NCBI RefSeq assembly: GCF_934746965.1
Contig: NZ_CAKVFS010000001.1
Location: 186,001-250,000 of the forward strand
DNA length: 64,000 nucleotides
Direction: 5' to 3'
Source of the DNA: an uncultured Methanobrevibacter sp.
Lineage (GTDB): Archaea; Methanobacteriota; Methanobacteria; Methanobacteriales; Methanobacteriaceae
Below the pieces are notes generated by a model. That model saw nothing but the letters and a program-made list of their open reading frames with translations. It had not been told where the DNA came from and did not search any database. Of the stretch, positions 1 to 9,305 are shown piece by piece; the stretch's first letter is position 1; every line of letters begins with the position of its first letter. The position numbers were made by a program, and so were the translations under genes.

Positions 1-241
1 TCAGAAAACCAAATTTAAACTTAATAAATCTGGAAACCCTGGAATGACTGTTGGTGGAACAGGAGATGCATTAGCAGGAATAGCTACTTCATTATTATCT
101 AAAGGATTAAATGCATTTGATGCAGCTACATTAGCTATTTTTATCAATGGTCTTGCAGGAGATGAAGCATACCTGGAAAAAGGTTATGGATTTGGAGCTA
201 CTGATTTAGTTTCTTATATTGGAAAAGTAATTAAGGGATAA
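1..241 (+). CDS. nnrD: ADP-dependent NAD(P)H-hydrate dehydratase, C-terminal end (partial)
   Basis: This reading frame enters from before the window and stops at 239-241, so only about 80 C-terminal residues are visible. They include GNPGMTVGGTGDALAGI, the conserved segment of the YjeF C-terminal (ribokinase-like) domain that binds ADP/ATP and dehydrates damaged NADHX/NADPHX. The Asp of GTGD is the expected catalytic base. In many archaea this domain is fused to an NAD(P)HX epimerase domain; the fused part would lie upstream and cannot be checked. The gene ends one base before sfsA, so the two are probably co-transcribed. Family assignment is firm; the symbol is by homology. Confidence 0.85.
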   Translation, partial: QKTKFKLNKSGNPGMTVGGTGDALAGIATSLLSKGLNAFDAATLAIFINGLAGDEAYLEKGYGFGATDLVSYIGKVIKG

Positions 242-242
242 T

Positions 243-971
243 ATGGATTATGTTAAAGGTATTTTTAAAAGTAGGCCTAATAGATTCATAGCTGAAGTGG
301 AAGTTAATGGAAAAATTGAAATGGCTCATGTACCTAATACTGGAAGATGTAAAGAATTACTGGTTGATGGAGCTACAGTTTACCTTAAACCTTCTGATAA
401 TCCAAAAAGAAAAACAAGATTTACTCTGCATTTTGTTGTAAACAAAGGAGTTTTGGTGTCACTTTATTCACAAGAAGCTAATAGTATTGTATATGATGCA
501 ATATTAAATGGTAAAATAAAAGAACTTCAAGGATATTCTTATCATCAAAGAGAAAAACAAGTAGATGATTCAAGAATTGATATATACTTAGCTAATCAAG
601 AATATGATTGTTGTGGAATGAACTTCTTAATAGACAGTTGTTATATTGAAGTTAAAGGAGTAACTCTGATAGTTGATGGTGAAGCAAGATTTCCAGATGC
701 ACCAACTCAAAGAGGAGCAAAACACCTAAAAGAATTAATTAAACTCAAAAATAAGGGTAATAGAGCAGTAGTATTCTTCTTAATCCAACATCCTGCAGGA
801 AATAACTTTAGACCAAACTGGGAAAATGATCCAGAGTTTTCCAAAACTTTGGTTGAAGCTGAAAATGAAGGTGTTGAAATACTTGTCTATAAATGCAATA
901 ATACTTTAGAAAGTATTGAATTAATTCCTAAATCTTTAGATTATGATTTAACTAATATTAATGGAAAGTAA
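243..971 (+). CDS. sfsA: SfsA family protein (sugar fermentation stimulation protein homolog)
   Basis: A 242-residue protein matching SfsA over its whole length. The N-terminal OB-like part carries RPNRFIAEVEVNG and AHVPNTGRCKELL, and the C-terminal nuclease-like part carries YIEVKGVTL followed by FPDAPTQRGAKHLKEL, which places an E-x-K pair and an acidic residue in a PD-(D/E)XK-like arrangement. SfsA proteins bind nucleic acid and are suspected nucleases; the role in methanogens is unknown. The ATG at 243 follows the upstream stop codon almost directly and has GGGAT in front of it, so translation is probably coupled to the nnrD-like gene. Length is normal for the family. Confidence 0.9.
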   Translation: MDYVKGIFKSRPNRFIAEVEVNGKIEMAHVPNTGRCKELLVDGATVYLKPSDNPKRKTRFTLHFVVNKGVLVSLYSQEANSIVYDAILNGKIKELQGYSYHQREKQVDDSRIDIYLANQEYDCCGMNFLIDSCYIEVKGVTLIVDGEARFPDAPTQRGAKHLKELIKLKNKGNRAVVFFLIQHPAGNNFRPNWENDPEFSKTLVEAENEGVEILVYKCNNTLESIELIPKSLDYDLTNINGK

Positions 972-1016
972 AATTATGAATATAGTTATTTTTTTAAAAT
1001 CTTACTAAAAACTTTA

Positions 1017-1742
1017 TTAAAATTTTATTTTATCTAATGTTTCTCCAATAGCTTCATTAATTACTAAAGTGGCTAGTTGGTCATAATCAGTTTTGCTTTT
1101 ATTGATTAAAACTAAATTTTTTCCATTAAAATAGTTTATTAAACCTGCAGCAGGATATACTACTAATGAAGTTCCACCAATGATTAATGTGTCTGCTTTT
1201 TGAATATATTCGATGGATTTATTTAAAATATTCATATCTAAAGATTCTTCATATAAAACAACAGCTGGTTTTATTATTCCTCCACAAGAACAATGTGGGA
1301 TGCTATTACTTTCTAAAACAGAATTTAAATCATAATATTTTTTACAAATTTCGCAGTAGTTTCTATAAACACTTCCGTGAAGTTCTAATACATGTTTACT
1401 TCCTGCTTTTTGGTGTAAGCCATCAATATTTTGTGTAATAATTGCTTTCAGTTTGCTTTCTTTTTCTAATCTAGCTAGTGCATAATGTGCTGGATTAGGT
1501 TTAGCATCTGGAAATATTAAACAGTCTTTATAATATTTAAAAAATTCTTCAGTATGTTCTAAATAATAGCTATGTGAAACTAATCTTTCTGGAGTATCTC
1601 CATATTTTTCTAAGCTTTTAAAAATTCCAGATTCACTTCTAAAGTCTGGAATTCCACTTTCTGTTGACACTCCTGCTCCTCCAAAAAAGACAATATTGTT
1701 TGAGGAATTTATAATTTCTTGCAGTTGTTTAATTTTATTCAT
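1017..1742 (-). CDS. cobB: Sir2 family NAD-dependent protein deacylase (sirtuin)
   Basis: A 241-residue sirtuin. It shows the NAD-binding GAGVSTESGIPDFRS near residue 22, ITQNIDGLHQKAG with the active region QNID, the catalytic His in ELHGS, and a four-Cys zinc site (CEIC ... CSCGG). GGTSLVVYPA and LINKS near the C-terminus bind NAD. Sirtuins remove acetyl or other acyl groups from lysines; archaeal targets include the chromatin protein Alba and acyl-CoA synthetases, but the target here is unknown. It lies 32 bases downstream of argG on the same strand, with a hairpin between them, so it is either a second cistron or attenuated. No good ribosome-binding site is seen before the ATG at 1742. 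Confidence 0.92.
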   Translation of the reverse strand: MNKIKQLQEIINSSNNIVFFGGAGVSTESGIPDFRSESGIFKSLEKYGDTPERLVSHSYYLEHTEEFFKYYKDCLIFPDAKPNPAHYALARLEKESKLKAIITQNIDGLHQKAGSKHVLELHGSVYRNYCEICKKYYDLNSVLESNSIPHCSCGGIIKPAVVLYEESLDMNILNKSIEYIQKADTLIIGGTSLVVYPAAGLINYFNGKNLVLINKSKTDYDQLATLVINEAIGETLDKIKF

Positions 1743-1758
1743 AAAAAATAGTAATGTT

Positions 1759-1780
1759 AGATAGCTAATTAAAGCTATCT
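1759..1780 (-). terminator. Hairpin between argG and the sirtuin gene
   Basis: On the minus strand AGATAGCT and AGCTATCT form a perfect 8-bp stem with a 6-base loop, spanning the argG stop codon (TAG at 1775-1777). It is followed by an AT-rich stretch with a T6 run just before the sirtuin ATG. The shape is that of a terminator or attenuator that would lower sirtuin expression relative to argG. Function is inferred. Confidence 0.45.
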
Positions 1781-2950
1781 GTTAAGTTTTTGATAGTTTG
1801 CAGCTTGAATACCATGGTATTTAATCATACCTTCAACTTCTCTTTGATCAGTTTCTTTATCTTCAAAGGTGATTTGTTCGATACTGTGTAAGCTGAAAGG
1901 TGATTTTCTAGTTAATGGTGCAATTGAACCTTTAAAGAGTTTCATTGTAACTTCACCACTTACTCTTCTTTGCATATGGTCAATAGCTTGATCAATATCT
2001 TCTCTTAATGGTTCTTGCCATAATGCTCTGTATACTAAGTCAGCATAAAGTGTACTCATGTATTCTGCAAATCTTAATTCATCGGTAGTAAGTACTAATT
2101 CTTCTAAAGCTTGGTGAGCTGCAATTAATAATTTAGCACCTGGAACTTCATAGGTTTCCCTACTTTTAAGTCCAATCATTCTGTTTTCAATAGTATCTAC
2201 TCTACCAATTCCATTTTCACCAGCAATTTTGTTTGCTTCTTTAATAATATCTATTAAAGGCATCATTTTTCCATTTATTGCTACTGGAATTCCTTCTTCA
2301 AATTCGATAGATACTTTTTGAGGAGTGTCAAGTGCATCTTCAGCAGAAGCAGTCCATGCATAAATTTCTTCAGGAGGTTCATTTGCAGGATCTTCTAAGA
2401 TGTCTCCTTCAATGGATCTTCCCCAGATATTTTCATCAATACTGTAAATCTTATCAGAGTTTAATTTAATATTATTTTTAGCAGCATAATCTTGTTCTTC
2501 AGTTCTAGTTAAGTTTAATTCTCTGATTGGTGCAATAATGTCTAAATCAGACATAGCTAAGATAACTGCTTCAAATCTGAATTGATCGTTTCCTTTTCCA
2601 GTACATCCATGAGCAATAGCTGTTGCACCTTCTTTTTTAGCAATATCTATGATTTTTTGTGCAATTAAAGGTCTTGCAAGTGCGGTACTTAATGGATATC
2701 CTTCGTATTCAGCATTTGCTTTTATACCTCTAGCTATATATTCATTTGCAAATTCTTCTTTAGCATCAATAGTGTAATGTTTGTAGCCACCTATTTGTTC
2801 TGCCATTTTTTCAGCTTTAGCTATTTCTTCATCGCCTTGACCTACATCTACACATGCTGTGATAACTTCAACATCATATTTTTCTTCTAATAATTTAACA
2901 CATACAGAGGTATCTAATCCACCACTGAATGCAAGAACTACTTTGTCCAT
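1775..2950 (-). CDS. argG: Argininosuccinate synthase
   Basis: A 391-residue enzyme that joins citrulline and aspartate with ATP to make argininosuccinate in arginine synthesis. The N-terminal PP-loop reads [16 protein letters not shown] at residues 7-22. [15 protein letters not shown], with the citrulline- and aspartate-contacting residues, and [14 protein letters not shown] are also present. Length is typical. The ATG at 2950 has GGTGAT upstream, the common strong site in this genome. It is the first gene of a minus-strand unit that may continue into the sirtuin gene, and it faces a divergent membrane-protein gene across about 190 bases. Confidence 0.97.
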   Translation of the reverse strand: MDKVVLAFSGGLDTSVCVKLLEEKYDVEVITACVDVGQGDEEIAKAEKMAEQIGGYKHYTIDAKEEFANEYIARGIKANAEYEGYPLSTALARPLIAQKIIDIAKKEGATAIAHGCTGKGNDQFRFEAVILAMSDLDIIAPIRELNLTRTEEQDYAAKNNIKLNSDKIYSIDENIWGRSIEGDILEDPANEPPEEIYAWTASAEDALDTPQKVSIEFEEGIPVAINGKMMPLIDIIKEANKIAGENGIGRVDTIENRMIGLKSRETYEVPGAKLLIAAHQALEELVLTTDELRFAEYMSTLYADLVYRALWQEPLREDIDQAIDHMQRRVSGEVTMKLFKGSIAPLTRKSPFSLHSIEQITFEDKETDQREVEGMIKYHGIQAANYQKLNR

Positions 2951-3138
2951 TTAATCACCATAATAAAATATTATAAATTAATTTCTATTTTTAATAGTAT
3001 TTAATATTAATTTTCATTAAGGTTCTTATTTGTGGAATTTAGTAATAAATATAAAAATAGAACTTTGATATTGGTCTAAAATATTAATATGATAAAAATC
3101 AAAATAGTATATTAAGTACTTAAAATGTGGGGCAATAT

Positions 3139-3864
3139 ATGAAGAGGAGAAGTAAAATTATTATAATAATCATTGTTTTAATTGTGATTGGAGCAATAAT
3201 TGTTATAGGAAATTCATTTTTAAATAGTCCTCCTTTGGATTTAGGAAATAAAAATATTTTAGTGTTAGCTGCTGATAAAGATGAGCAATCTGGTGGTGGT
3301 GTTGACATGGCATTTATGGTTAAACTAGAAAATGGGACAATAGCGAATTATACTCCAGTATATCCTGGAGGAATGACTCATCCTACAGAACATGCTCTTG
3401 GAAATCTGGGAGGACCAATGCTTCTTCATGATTGTCTATGGGATGGACCAGAACCTGGTATGAAATATGCAAAAGAAATTGTAGAATATAATACTGGGAT
3501 GCATGCTGATGCAGTAGTAATTGTTTATGATACTGGATTAGATGCAATTATAGATTCAATTAGGCCACTTAAAGTGGATGGTGTTGAAACTAATCTTAGT
3601 GCAATAGATATTGTACGACAAAATGATAATTATGCAGGATATCCTCATAGGGATTCTGGAATAACTGGAAATATGTCTAGGGGAGATGCAGTAATGGTAT
3701 TGGTTAAAGCACTTTCTGAGGCTTCTAAAGATCCTGTTAAAAAGGATACTATGATTAAAGTAGCTATTGAAGAATATTCTAAAGGAAATATTTTAATGGA
3801 TCCTGAAGAATCTTTTGTAAATTTAATGGTTACAAAAGGTTTTGAAAGTATTTCATCGTCGTAA
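3139..3864 (+). CDS. DUF4012-type membrane-anchored protein
   Basis: A 241-residue protein with a positively charged N-terminus (MKRRSK), one hydrophobic segment at about residues 7-27, and an extracellular domain of about 210 residues. The domain begins with KNILVLAADK and includes VDMAFMVKLENGT, VYPGGMTHP and VVIVYDTGLDAIIDSI. This matches the DUF4012 proteins of Methanobacteriales, distantly related to LytR-CpsA-Psr domains that attach polymers to cell walls; this is from memory of the family and the activity is unproven. I prefer the ATG at 3139 over the GTG at 3127, because GGGG lies at a suitable distance before the ATG and nothing suitable lies before the GTG. A cell-wall role is an inference. 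Confidence 0.65.
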   Translation: MKRRSKIIIIIIVLIVIGAIIVIGNSFLNSPPLDLGNKNILVLAADKDEQSGGGVDMAFMVKLENGTIANYTPVYPGGMTHPTEHALGNLGGPMLLHDCLWDGPEPGMKYAKEIVEYNTGMHADAVVIVYDTGLDAIIDSIRPLKVDGVETNLSAIDIVRQNDNYAGYPHRDSGITGNMSRGDAVMVLVKALSEASKDPVKKDTMIKVAIEEYSKGNILMDPEESFVNLMVTKGFESISSS

Positions 3865-3896
3865 TGAAAAAACTAGAATTTTCTAGATTTTTTCAT
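3864..3896 (+). terminator. Hairpin plus T-run terminator
   Basis: ATGAAAAAACTAGA pairs with TCTAGATTTTTTCAT over 13-14 positions, with one bulge and a 4-base loop, immediately after the stop codon of the DUF4012-type gene. T-runs follow at 3904-3915. It resembles a hairpin terminator. Confidence 0.6.
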
Positions 3897-4022
3897 AAAA
3901 CTATTTTTTTTGTTTTATAAGAATTTTTATTGAATAATAAACTATCTAATTTTTATTTAAAGTAAAACACCATTATCGGGAGGATAATTGTGTTTTTATT
4001 TTATTTCTTAGTATATTTGAAT

Positions 4023-6009
4023 CTAACTGAAGCTGTTAGGTATAGGAAGAACATATATTTCTTTTTCAAATGCATAAGCTCTTTGTCTTGAATCTGAAAA
4101 ATGATCTCCATTATATGCTGCACTCCATGATCCAAACATTTCTGTTGAAGTTGGATCTGATACGACCCATCTGTTATTAAGGTATACTTGTGCCCATGCA
4201 TGTCCACTATTTAAGTTTGAAGAAACACCTAGTATTCCTCTCACTGTTAATCCAGATGATTTTGCTAAGGACATAAAATAAATTTGTTTGATCATAACAA
4301 TTTCCAGTAAATAATAGTGCTGTATTGTATGCATTGTTTAATCCATTACCGTAGTCTCTATAATTGCAACTATAAATATATTTTTCTAAATCATTACTAC
4401 AAGTTTTTGTTAAATTATTAGCTAAACTAGTAATATATTGATTATTTAAACATTGATAATTAGTTGATTGTTTATATTGTGATAGTGGGCCATCGGTTGT
4501 TGAAGAATAACCTTGATTCATTTCTCCTGTTGTAACAAGTATTGTTTCATATAGTTTGGCAGTTATGCTAGATTCTCCATAATTAGCACTTATTCCATAA
4601 ATTTTTGGGTTTAAATTGATATTCATTTTTGCAATTCCATTTGAATAGGTAGTTCTACTGTATTCGTTTTGATTAATCCAAAAATTAATTTTTTTGTTTG
4701 CTAATGTATTTCCATTTAAATCAGTTAATTTGACTTTGTAGGTGTCTCCTTTAATAACATAATTTGAGAGTGAAATTAAAGAATATTGATTTTGATTTTT
4801 TGAAAAAACATTTATGTTACAATTAATTGGAGTCATTGATTTATATTTGCTTAAATATGGGATGTATATCCTATTTTTATATTGTATGTTCCAGGGTTTA
4901 AATTAATATTTATTTTCCCAATTCCATTGCTATCAGTTATCCTATTGTAATTTACACCATTTATTGTAAAAGAAAGATATTCTCCAGATATTGGAACTCC
5001 TTTATTTGTTTGTAAATTTAATATTTAATGCTGTTCCTTGGTTTAATTTTGGATTTATAGGACATAATAATGTATCTTCAACTAAAACGGTTAAAGAAGA
5101 TTCTCTAGAACAAGTTTGGTAATTATTTTGTCCTGCAAAAGAGTAATAAATAGTATATGTTCCTGGATTTAAGTTTATTGTTAGTTTTGCAATTCCATTT
5201 GAGTCAGTTGTTTTTATGTAATTGATATTGTTGATTTTAAATATTATATTCTGGTTAGATAATCGTTTTTCATTTAAATCAAATAGAGCTACTTAAACTG
5301 TTCTGCACGATAAACATTGGTGGATATTGGTTGTATATATGTATTTCCTTTAAAAACAAATAAGCTTATGGAGTTGTATGTGGAATAATAGTCAGTATCT
5401 CCTCCAAAATAATATTCTAATTTATATGTTCCTGGATTTAAGTTTATTGTTAGTTTTGCAATTCCACTGGAATCTGTGATTTTGGAATATTTTTGATTGT
5501 TAATAGTGAAAATAACATTTTTATTTGCTATTGGAACACCATTTAAATCAGTTAATCCATTTTGATTTAAATTAGGTGTTTTTAATATTATTTTAAATGC
5601 AGTTCCTTGTGATATGTGGGTTAAGCTATTTGAAAAATAAGTTGTTTTCTTTGTTGAATCAGCAGTTATAATATCGCTTGTTGTATCAAACTGGTATTGA
5701 TTTAAGTTAATTTCTGGAAGTATTATGGTAATGTTGGTGAAGTCTTGTTCTGTTATTTTGGTATTTTCGTGTATAGTAATATTTGAATTTGTATTTTCTA
5801 TATTATTTTCATTTACTTCAGAAATGTGGTCTGATTTTAAATTTTTAGTTTCATTATTCATGTTTGTATAATCTATTTTTTCATTTTCGTCATTTACATG
5901 TAATTCATGTTGATTTGTTTCTATTTGATTTGTAGAATTATCTTCTGCAGAAACAAATGGGAGCATGAAAAACATTAATGTAATAAATATTATTGTATTT
6001 CTTTTTCAT
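4023..6009 (-). pseudogene. Frameshifted adhesin-like protein with Ig-like repeats and a C-terminal transglutaminase domain
   Basis: A gene of about 660 codons broken by five frameshifts. It starts at ATG 6009 with GGAG upstream. One extra A in the A5 run just after the start throws out of frame a good signal peptide (RNTIIFITLMFFMLPFVSA). An Asn/Thr-rich stretch and then about four Ig-like repeats follow, each with a core like TDSNGIAKLTINLNPGTY. Frame changes fall near 5285, 5025, 4865 and 4265. The C-terminal domain has a transglutaminase-like triad split between two frames: Cys in TGNCYDQTNLF, His in SGHAWAQVYL and Asp in VVSDPT. Methanobrevibacter genomes encode many such adhesin-like surface proteins, some thought to bind other cells or cleave peptide cross-links. 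Surrounding genes are intact, so sequencing error is unlikely. I judge it a decaying gene. Confidence 0.85.
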
Positions 6010-6186
6010 AAAATCTCCAATATAAGTTATGTTATTCAAGTATTATTAAGTTTTACTCTTTTATATTTTATAATGTTATTATCTTTGTATTTATTTTGGA
6101 ATTTAATTAATTTTTTTTAGTTTTTCTGAATATTTTTTAAAATAAATTGGTGGTTTTAAAAATATATTAATTATTTAAGTTAATTT

Positions 6187-6194
6187 TTTATATT
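6187..6194 (+). promoter_or_regulatory. TATA box of the first glycosyltransferase gene
   Basis: TTTATATT is centred about 26 bases before the ATG at 6217, with no ribosome-binding site between them. Archaeal transcription starts about 25 bases after the TATA box, so the mRNA should be leaderless or nearly so. Confidence 0.45.
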
Positions 6195-6216
6195 TGAATT
6201 TTAAAAAATATACTGT

Positions 6217-7743
6217 ATGAATGTATTAATCGATAGGTCTTCAAAAGAAAAATTAGGAATGTTTTTATTTGTTCTTAGTTTATTATTTACATTATTTGTG
6301 ACTTATATTGGAGTGTCACGTTTTGGAATATGGTATGATGAGCAATATAGTTTAACTATGATGTTTTCATCAGTTGATTATATTTTTACTGAAGGATCTA
6401 CTAATGTTCATCCATTAGGTTATTATTTTATTTTAAAATTCTTTTTTAAGATTGCAAGTATTTTATTTACAAATTTCAATGTTGTTATGCTTGGGAGATT
6501 AGTGTCTGTTATTCCTTTATTTGGGATTCTTATTTTGTCTATTACTAAAGTTAAAAAAAATTTTGGTTGGTTAACTGCAGGTTTATTTGCTTTTTGTTTA
6601 TCATCTATGCCTCAATTAATGAATTTCTATGTTGAAATAAGAATGTATAGTTGGGCTTTATTTTTTGTAACTGTAAGTTTTGTTGTTATTTATGAAATTT
6701 TAAATAAACAATCTGATTTGAAAAATTGGATTATATTAACGATTGCAACAATTGCATCATTTTATACACATTATTTTGCAGGAATTGCATCAATAGGTTT
6801 GTTTTTGTTTTTATTCTTCAAATTATATTGTGAAAATAAATCTGAATTAAAAAAATGGTTTTTTTCAGTTATTTGTGTGGTGATTTCATATGTTCCATGG
6901 ATTTTAATTTTACTTAATCAAATAAAACAAGTGAGTGGTTATTATTGGATTACTTTAACAACATCCACAAACATTATTGGGTTTTTAGAGTTTATTTTAT
7001 CTCCTGAAAACACGATTGTCCCTGGAAATTTTGAACCTTCAATTGATTTTTCGTTATATTTCATTGTATCTATAATATTCCTTGGAATAATTATGGTGTC
7101 TATTTATTTGAATATAAAAAACAATGATGGGAATAATAGATATGCTATGGCAGGATTATTTTTAGTAGTATTTGTTTGTATTATTGGAATAATATGTTCT
7201 ATTTTAATTAAACCAATGTTGCATCCGAGATATCTGATTCCAGCATTAGGATGTTTTTGGTTAGGTGTATCAATTTTAATATCAAATAATTATGATAATA
7301 AAAAGATATTTGTTCTTGCAGTTATTGTAATTTTAATTGTTGGGACAGTTAGTACTTTAAACTTTTGGGAAAATGAATCTAATGAATATCAGAATAGTTT
7401 AGAAGTTATGGATGTTATTGGTCAATTGGGAGATAATAATGTTATTATTTATAAAAATCTTTCAGCATATGGTGTAAATCCATATTATAATTTTGATAAT
7501 AATAAATATATTTGGGTTACTGCAGGTTTGGATGATAATTTAGATAATTTAAATTATGAATTTAATAATATAGCTCATGAAACTGATGTACAATCTAGAT
7601 TAAATAATGGTGGACATTTGTATTATGTATTTAAAGATGATGGAACAAATGTACCTTTAAAATCTACAGATAATTTAGAATTTAATAAAATTTCTTTGGA
7701 AAATTCTCAAAACATGTCATTTTATGAAGTTAATTTAAAGTAA
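6217..7743 (+). CDS. GT-C fold membrane glycosyltransferase (family 39-like), copy 1
   Basis: A 508-residue protein with about 10-12 membrane segments and a hydrophilic C-terminal tail of about 110 residues. Residues 38-46 read GIWYDEQYS, the acidic catalytic motif of GT-C enzymes in the first external loop. NVHPLGYY, EIRMYSWALFF and FYTHYFAGIASIG follow, all shared with the next gene. GT-C enzymes use dolichyl- or polyprenyl-phosphate sugars and transfer them outside the membrane to lipid or protein. The acceptor here is unknown; neighbouring surface-protein remnants suggest glycosylation of cell-surface proteins. It is the first gene of a pair, 12 bases before its paralog. Confidence 0.75.
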   Translation: MNVLIDRSSKEKLGMFLFVLSLLFTLFVTYIGVSRFGIWYDEQYSLTMMFSSVDYIFTEGSTNVHPLGYYFILKFFFKIASILFTNFNVVMLGRLVSVIPLFGILILSITKVKKNFGWLTAGLFAFCLSSMPQLMNFYVEIRMYSWALFFVTVSFVVIYEILNKQSDLKNWIILTIATIASFYTHYFAGIASIGLFLFLFFKLYCENKSELKKWFFSVICVVISYVPWILILLNQIKQVSGYYWITLTTSTNIIGFLEFILSPENTIVPGNFEPSIDFSLYFIVSIIFLGIIMVSIYLNIKNNDGNNRYAMAGLFLVVFVCIIGIICSILIKPMLHPRYLIPALGCFWLGVSILISNNYDNKKIFVLAVIVILIVGTVSTLNFWENESNEYQNSLEVMDVIGQLGDNNVIIYKNLSAYGVNPYYNFDNNKYIWVTAGLDDNLDNLNYEFNNIAHETDVQSRLNNGGHLYYVFKDDGTNVPLKSTDNLEFNKISLENSQNMSFYEVNLK

Positions 7744-7755
7744 TGGGGTTTTTAA

Positions 7756-9138
7756 GTGTTTAATAAAAATGATTTTAATAAGACAATAAGTTTATTATTT
7801 TTATTTTTAAGTTTAGTTTTCATAGGAATAACAATTTTTTTCGCTTTAACTAAACCTTTTGTGATGTATGATGATTATTATACTTTGAGTATTGTTAGAT
7901 TATCTTTTATAGACATGATTAGAGCTACTGCTGAAAATGTTCATCCTCCTTTGTATTATATTATTTTAAAGGTTTTCACGAAACTATTTAATCCTACTTC
8001 AAATTTAAGTTTATTATTATTGGGTAAAATAGTTTCGATAGTTCCATTAGTTTTATTATTTGTTTTAATTTGGACTAAAATTAAAAATGAATTCGGATAT
8101 TTAGTTTCAGGAGTATTTTCATTATTAATATGTTCTTCAATGAAAGTATTGTTTTTTAGTACTGTAATTAGAATGTACTCTTGGGCTTTATTATTTTTGA
8201 CTGTCCAATTTGTTTTTGCATATGATGTTTTAACTAAAAATACTAAAAAATCTTGGATTATTTTTACATTTGCAGGAATATGTTGTGCATACACTCATTA
8301 TTTTACGGCCATATCATCTATAGTAATTTATTTGGGGGTTTTATTATTTTTTATATTTAATAATAAATCACAAATAAAATCCTGGTTGATGTCTGTTGTA
8401 TTGTGTGTTATAACTTATTTGCCTTGGATTAATATATTATTATCTCAATTTTCTGCAGTTAGGTCAGATTATTGGATTAAACCAATAACATTTAACACAG
8501 TTTTAGAATACTTCCAATTTATATTTTCACCATCTAATGATTTGTTGGGGTTTATTTTAATATTGATGCTTATAACTGTAGTAGGTTTAATTGTAAAAAA
8601 TAAAGAATTTAACAATTTCAAAATAAATTATTCATTAATGTTAATTGCTACAATGTTTATTGTTATAGCTATTGGAATATGTTTGTCCTTGTTAATCCGA
8701 CCGATTTTTGTTTCAAGATATGTTTTACCTCTTTTTGGAGGGTTGTGGTTAGGATTTGCTATTCTTGTGGATAAATTTAAATCAAATAAAAAAATATTTG
8801 CAGTTTTATTAATTATGATTGTTGGAATAGCTATTGCTGGAGTTGTTGGTTTTATTAATGAAACTAATATGGAATTTGATGCTTCAAATGATAATCAAAA
8901 TTTATTAAGTTCTATTAATAATGGAACTGTTGTTATTTTTAATGATGGTCTTAGTTTTTTAAGATATTCTCCTTATTTAGGTAACGATAAAATTGTTGTG
9001 GGGGATATAAATTCTTCATTAGTTAATTGTTCAAGTAATGAAATTGTTGTATTTGATAAACGTCATGATTTGGATAATTCTAATTTTGAAAAAATTGGTG
9101 AAATTAATCAGGATAATGTTTATCTTATTAAAAAATAG
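7756..9138 (+). CDS. GT-C fold membrane glycosyltransferase (family 39-like), copy 2
   Basis: A 460-residue polytopic membrane protein, clearly a paralog of the preceding one. Equivalent motifs are FVMYDDYYTLS, with DD in place of DE, NVHPPLYYIIL, VIRMYSWALLFL and AYTHYFTAISSI, and the late RYVLPLFGGLWLG matches RYLIPALGCFWLG in copy 1. The C-terminal soluble tail is shorter. It starts at GTG 7756; GGGG at 7745-7748 could serve as the ribosome-binding site. Tandem duplication with divergence suggests two related sugar donors or acceptors. The gene ends just before a 16-bp inverted repeat and converges on the helicase gene. Function beyond the GT-C class is not known. Confidence 0.73.
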   Translation: MFNKNDFNKTISLLFLFLSLVFIGITIFFALTKPFVMYDDYYTLSIVRLSFIDMIRATAENVHPPLYYIILKVFTKLFNPTSNLSLLLLGKIVSIVPLVLLFVLIWTKIKNEFGYLVSGVFSLLICSSMKVLFFSTVIRMYSWALLFLTVQFVFAYDVLTKNTKKSWIIFTFAGICCAYTHYFTAISSIVIYLGVLLFFIFNNKSQIKSWLMSVVLCVITYLPWINILLSQFSAVRSDYWIKPITFNTVLEYFQFIFSPSNDLLGFILILMLITVVGLIVKNKEFNNFKINYSLMLIATMFIVIAIGICLSLLIRPIFVSRYVLPLFGGLWLGFAILVDKFKSNKKIFAVLLIMIVGIAIAGVVGFINETNMEFDASNDNQNLLSSINNGTVVIFNDGLSFLRYSPYLGNDKIVVGDINSSLVNCSSNEIVVFDKRHDLDNSNFEKIGEINQDNVYLIKK

Positions 9139-9151
9139 TTTGACAGAAGAG

Positions 9152-9233
9152 AACTCTTAATTGGGGAGTTATAATTGAGGTTGAAAAGTTATATGGGTTT
9201 TATATTTGAGAAAAAATTCCCCAATTAAGAGTT
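9152..9233. repeat. 16-bp perfect inverted repeat with a 50-base spacer
   Basis: The arms 9152-9167 (AACTCTTAATTGGGGA) and 9218-9233 (its exact reverse complement) lie between two convergent genes. RNA from either strand could fold into a long hairpin. It could be a bidirectional terminator or the ends of a very small mobile-element remnant; the interior codes for nothing visible. Confidence 0.8.
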
Positions 9234-9305
9234 AGAGATTCAAAAGTTATGTATTTGCACTTTTTCTCTCTATTACTTACTTAGTATTTTCTACTATATA
9301 AAAGT

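Noticed and set aside
4023..6009. Several separate small genes in the adhesin region
   Set aside because: The fragments join into one signal-peptide, Ig-repeat and transglutaminase protein when frames are switched, and single fragments lack starts and ribosome-binding sites.
6217..9138. One glycosyltransferase gene split in two
   Set aside because: Each frame has the complete motif series, so they are paralogs rather than halves.
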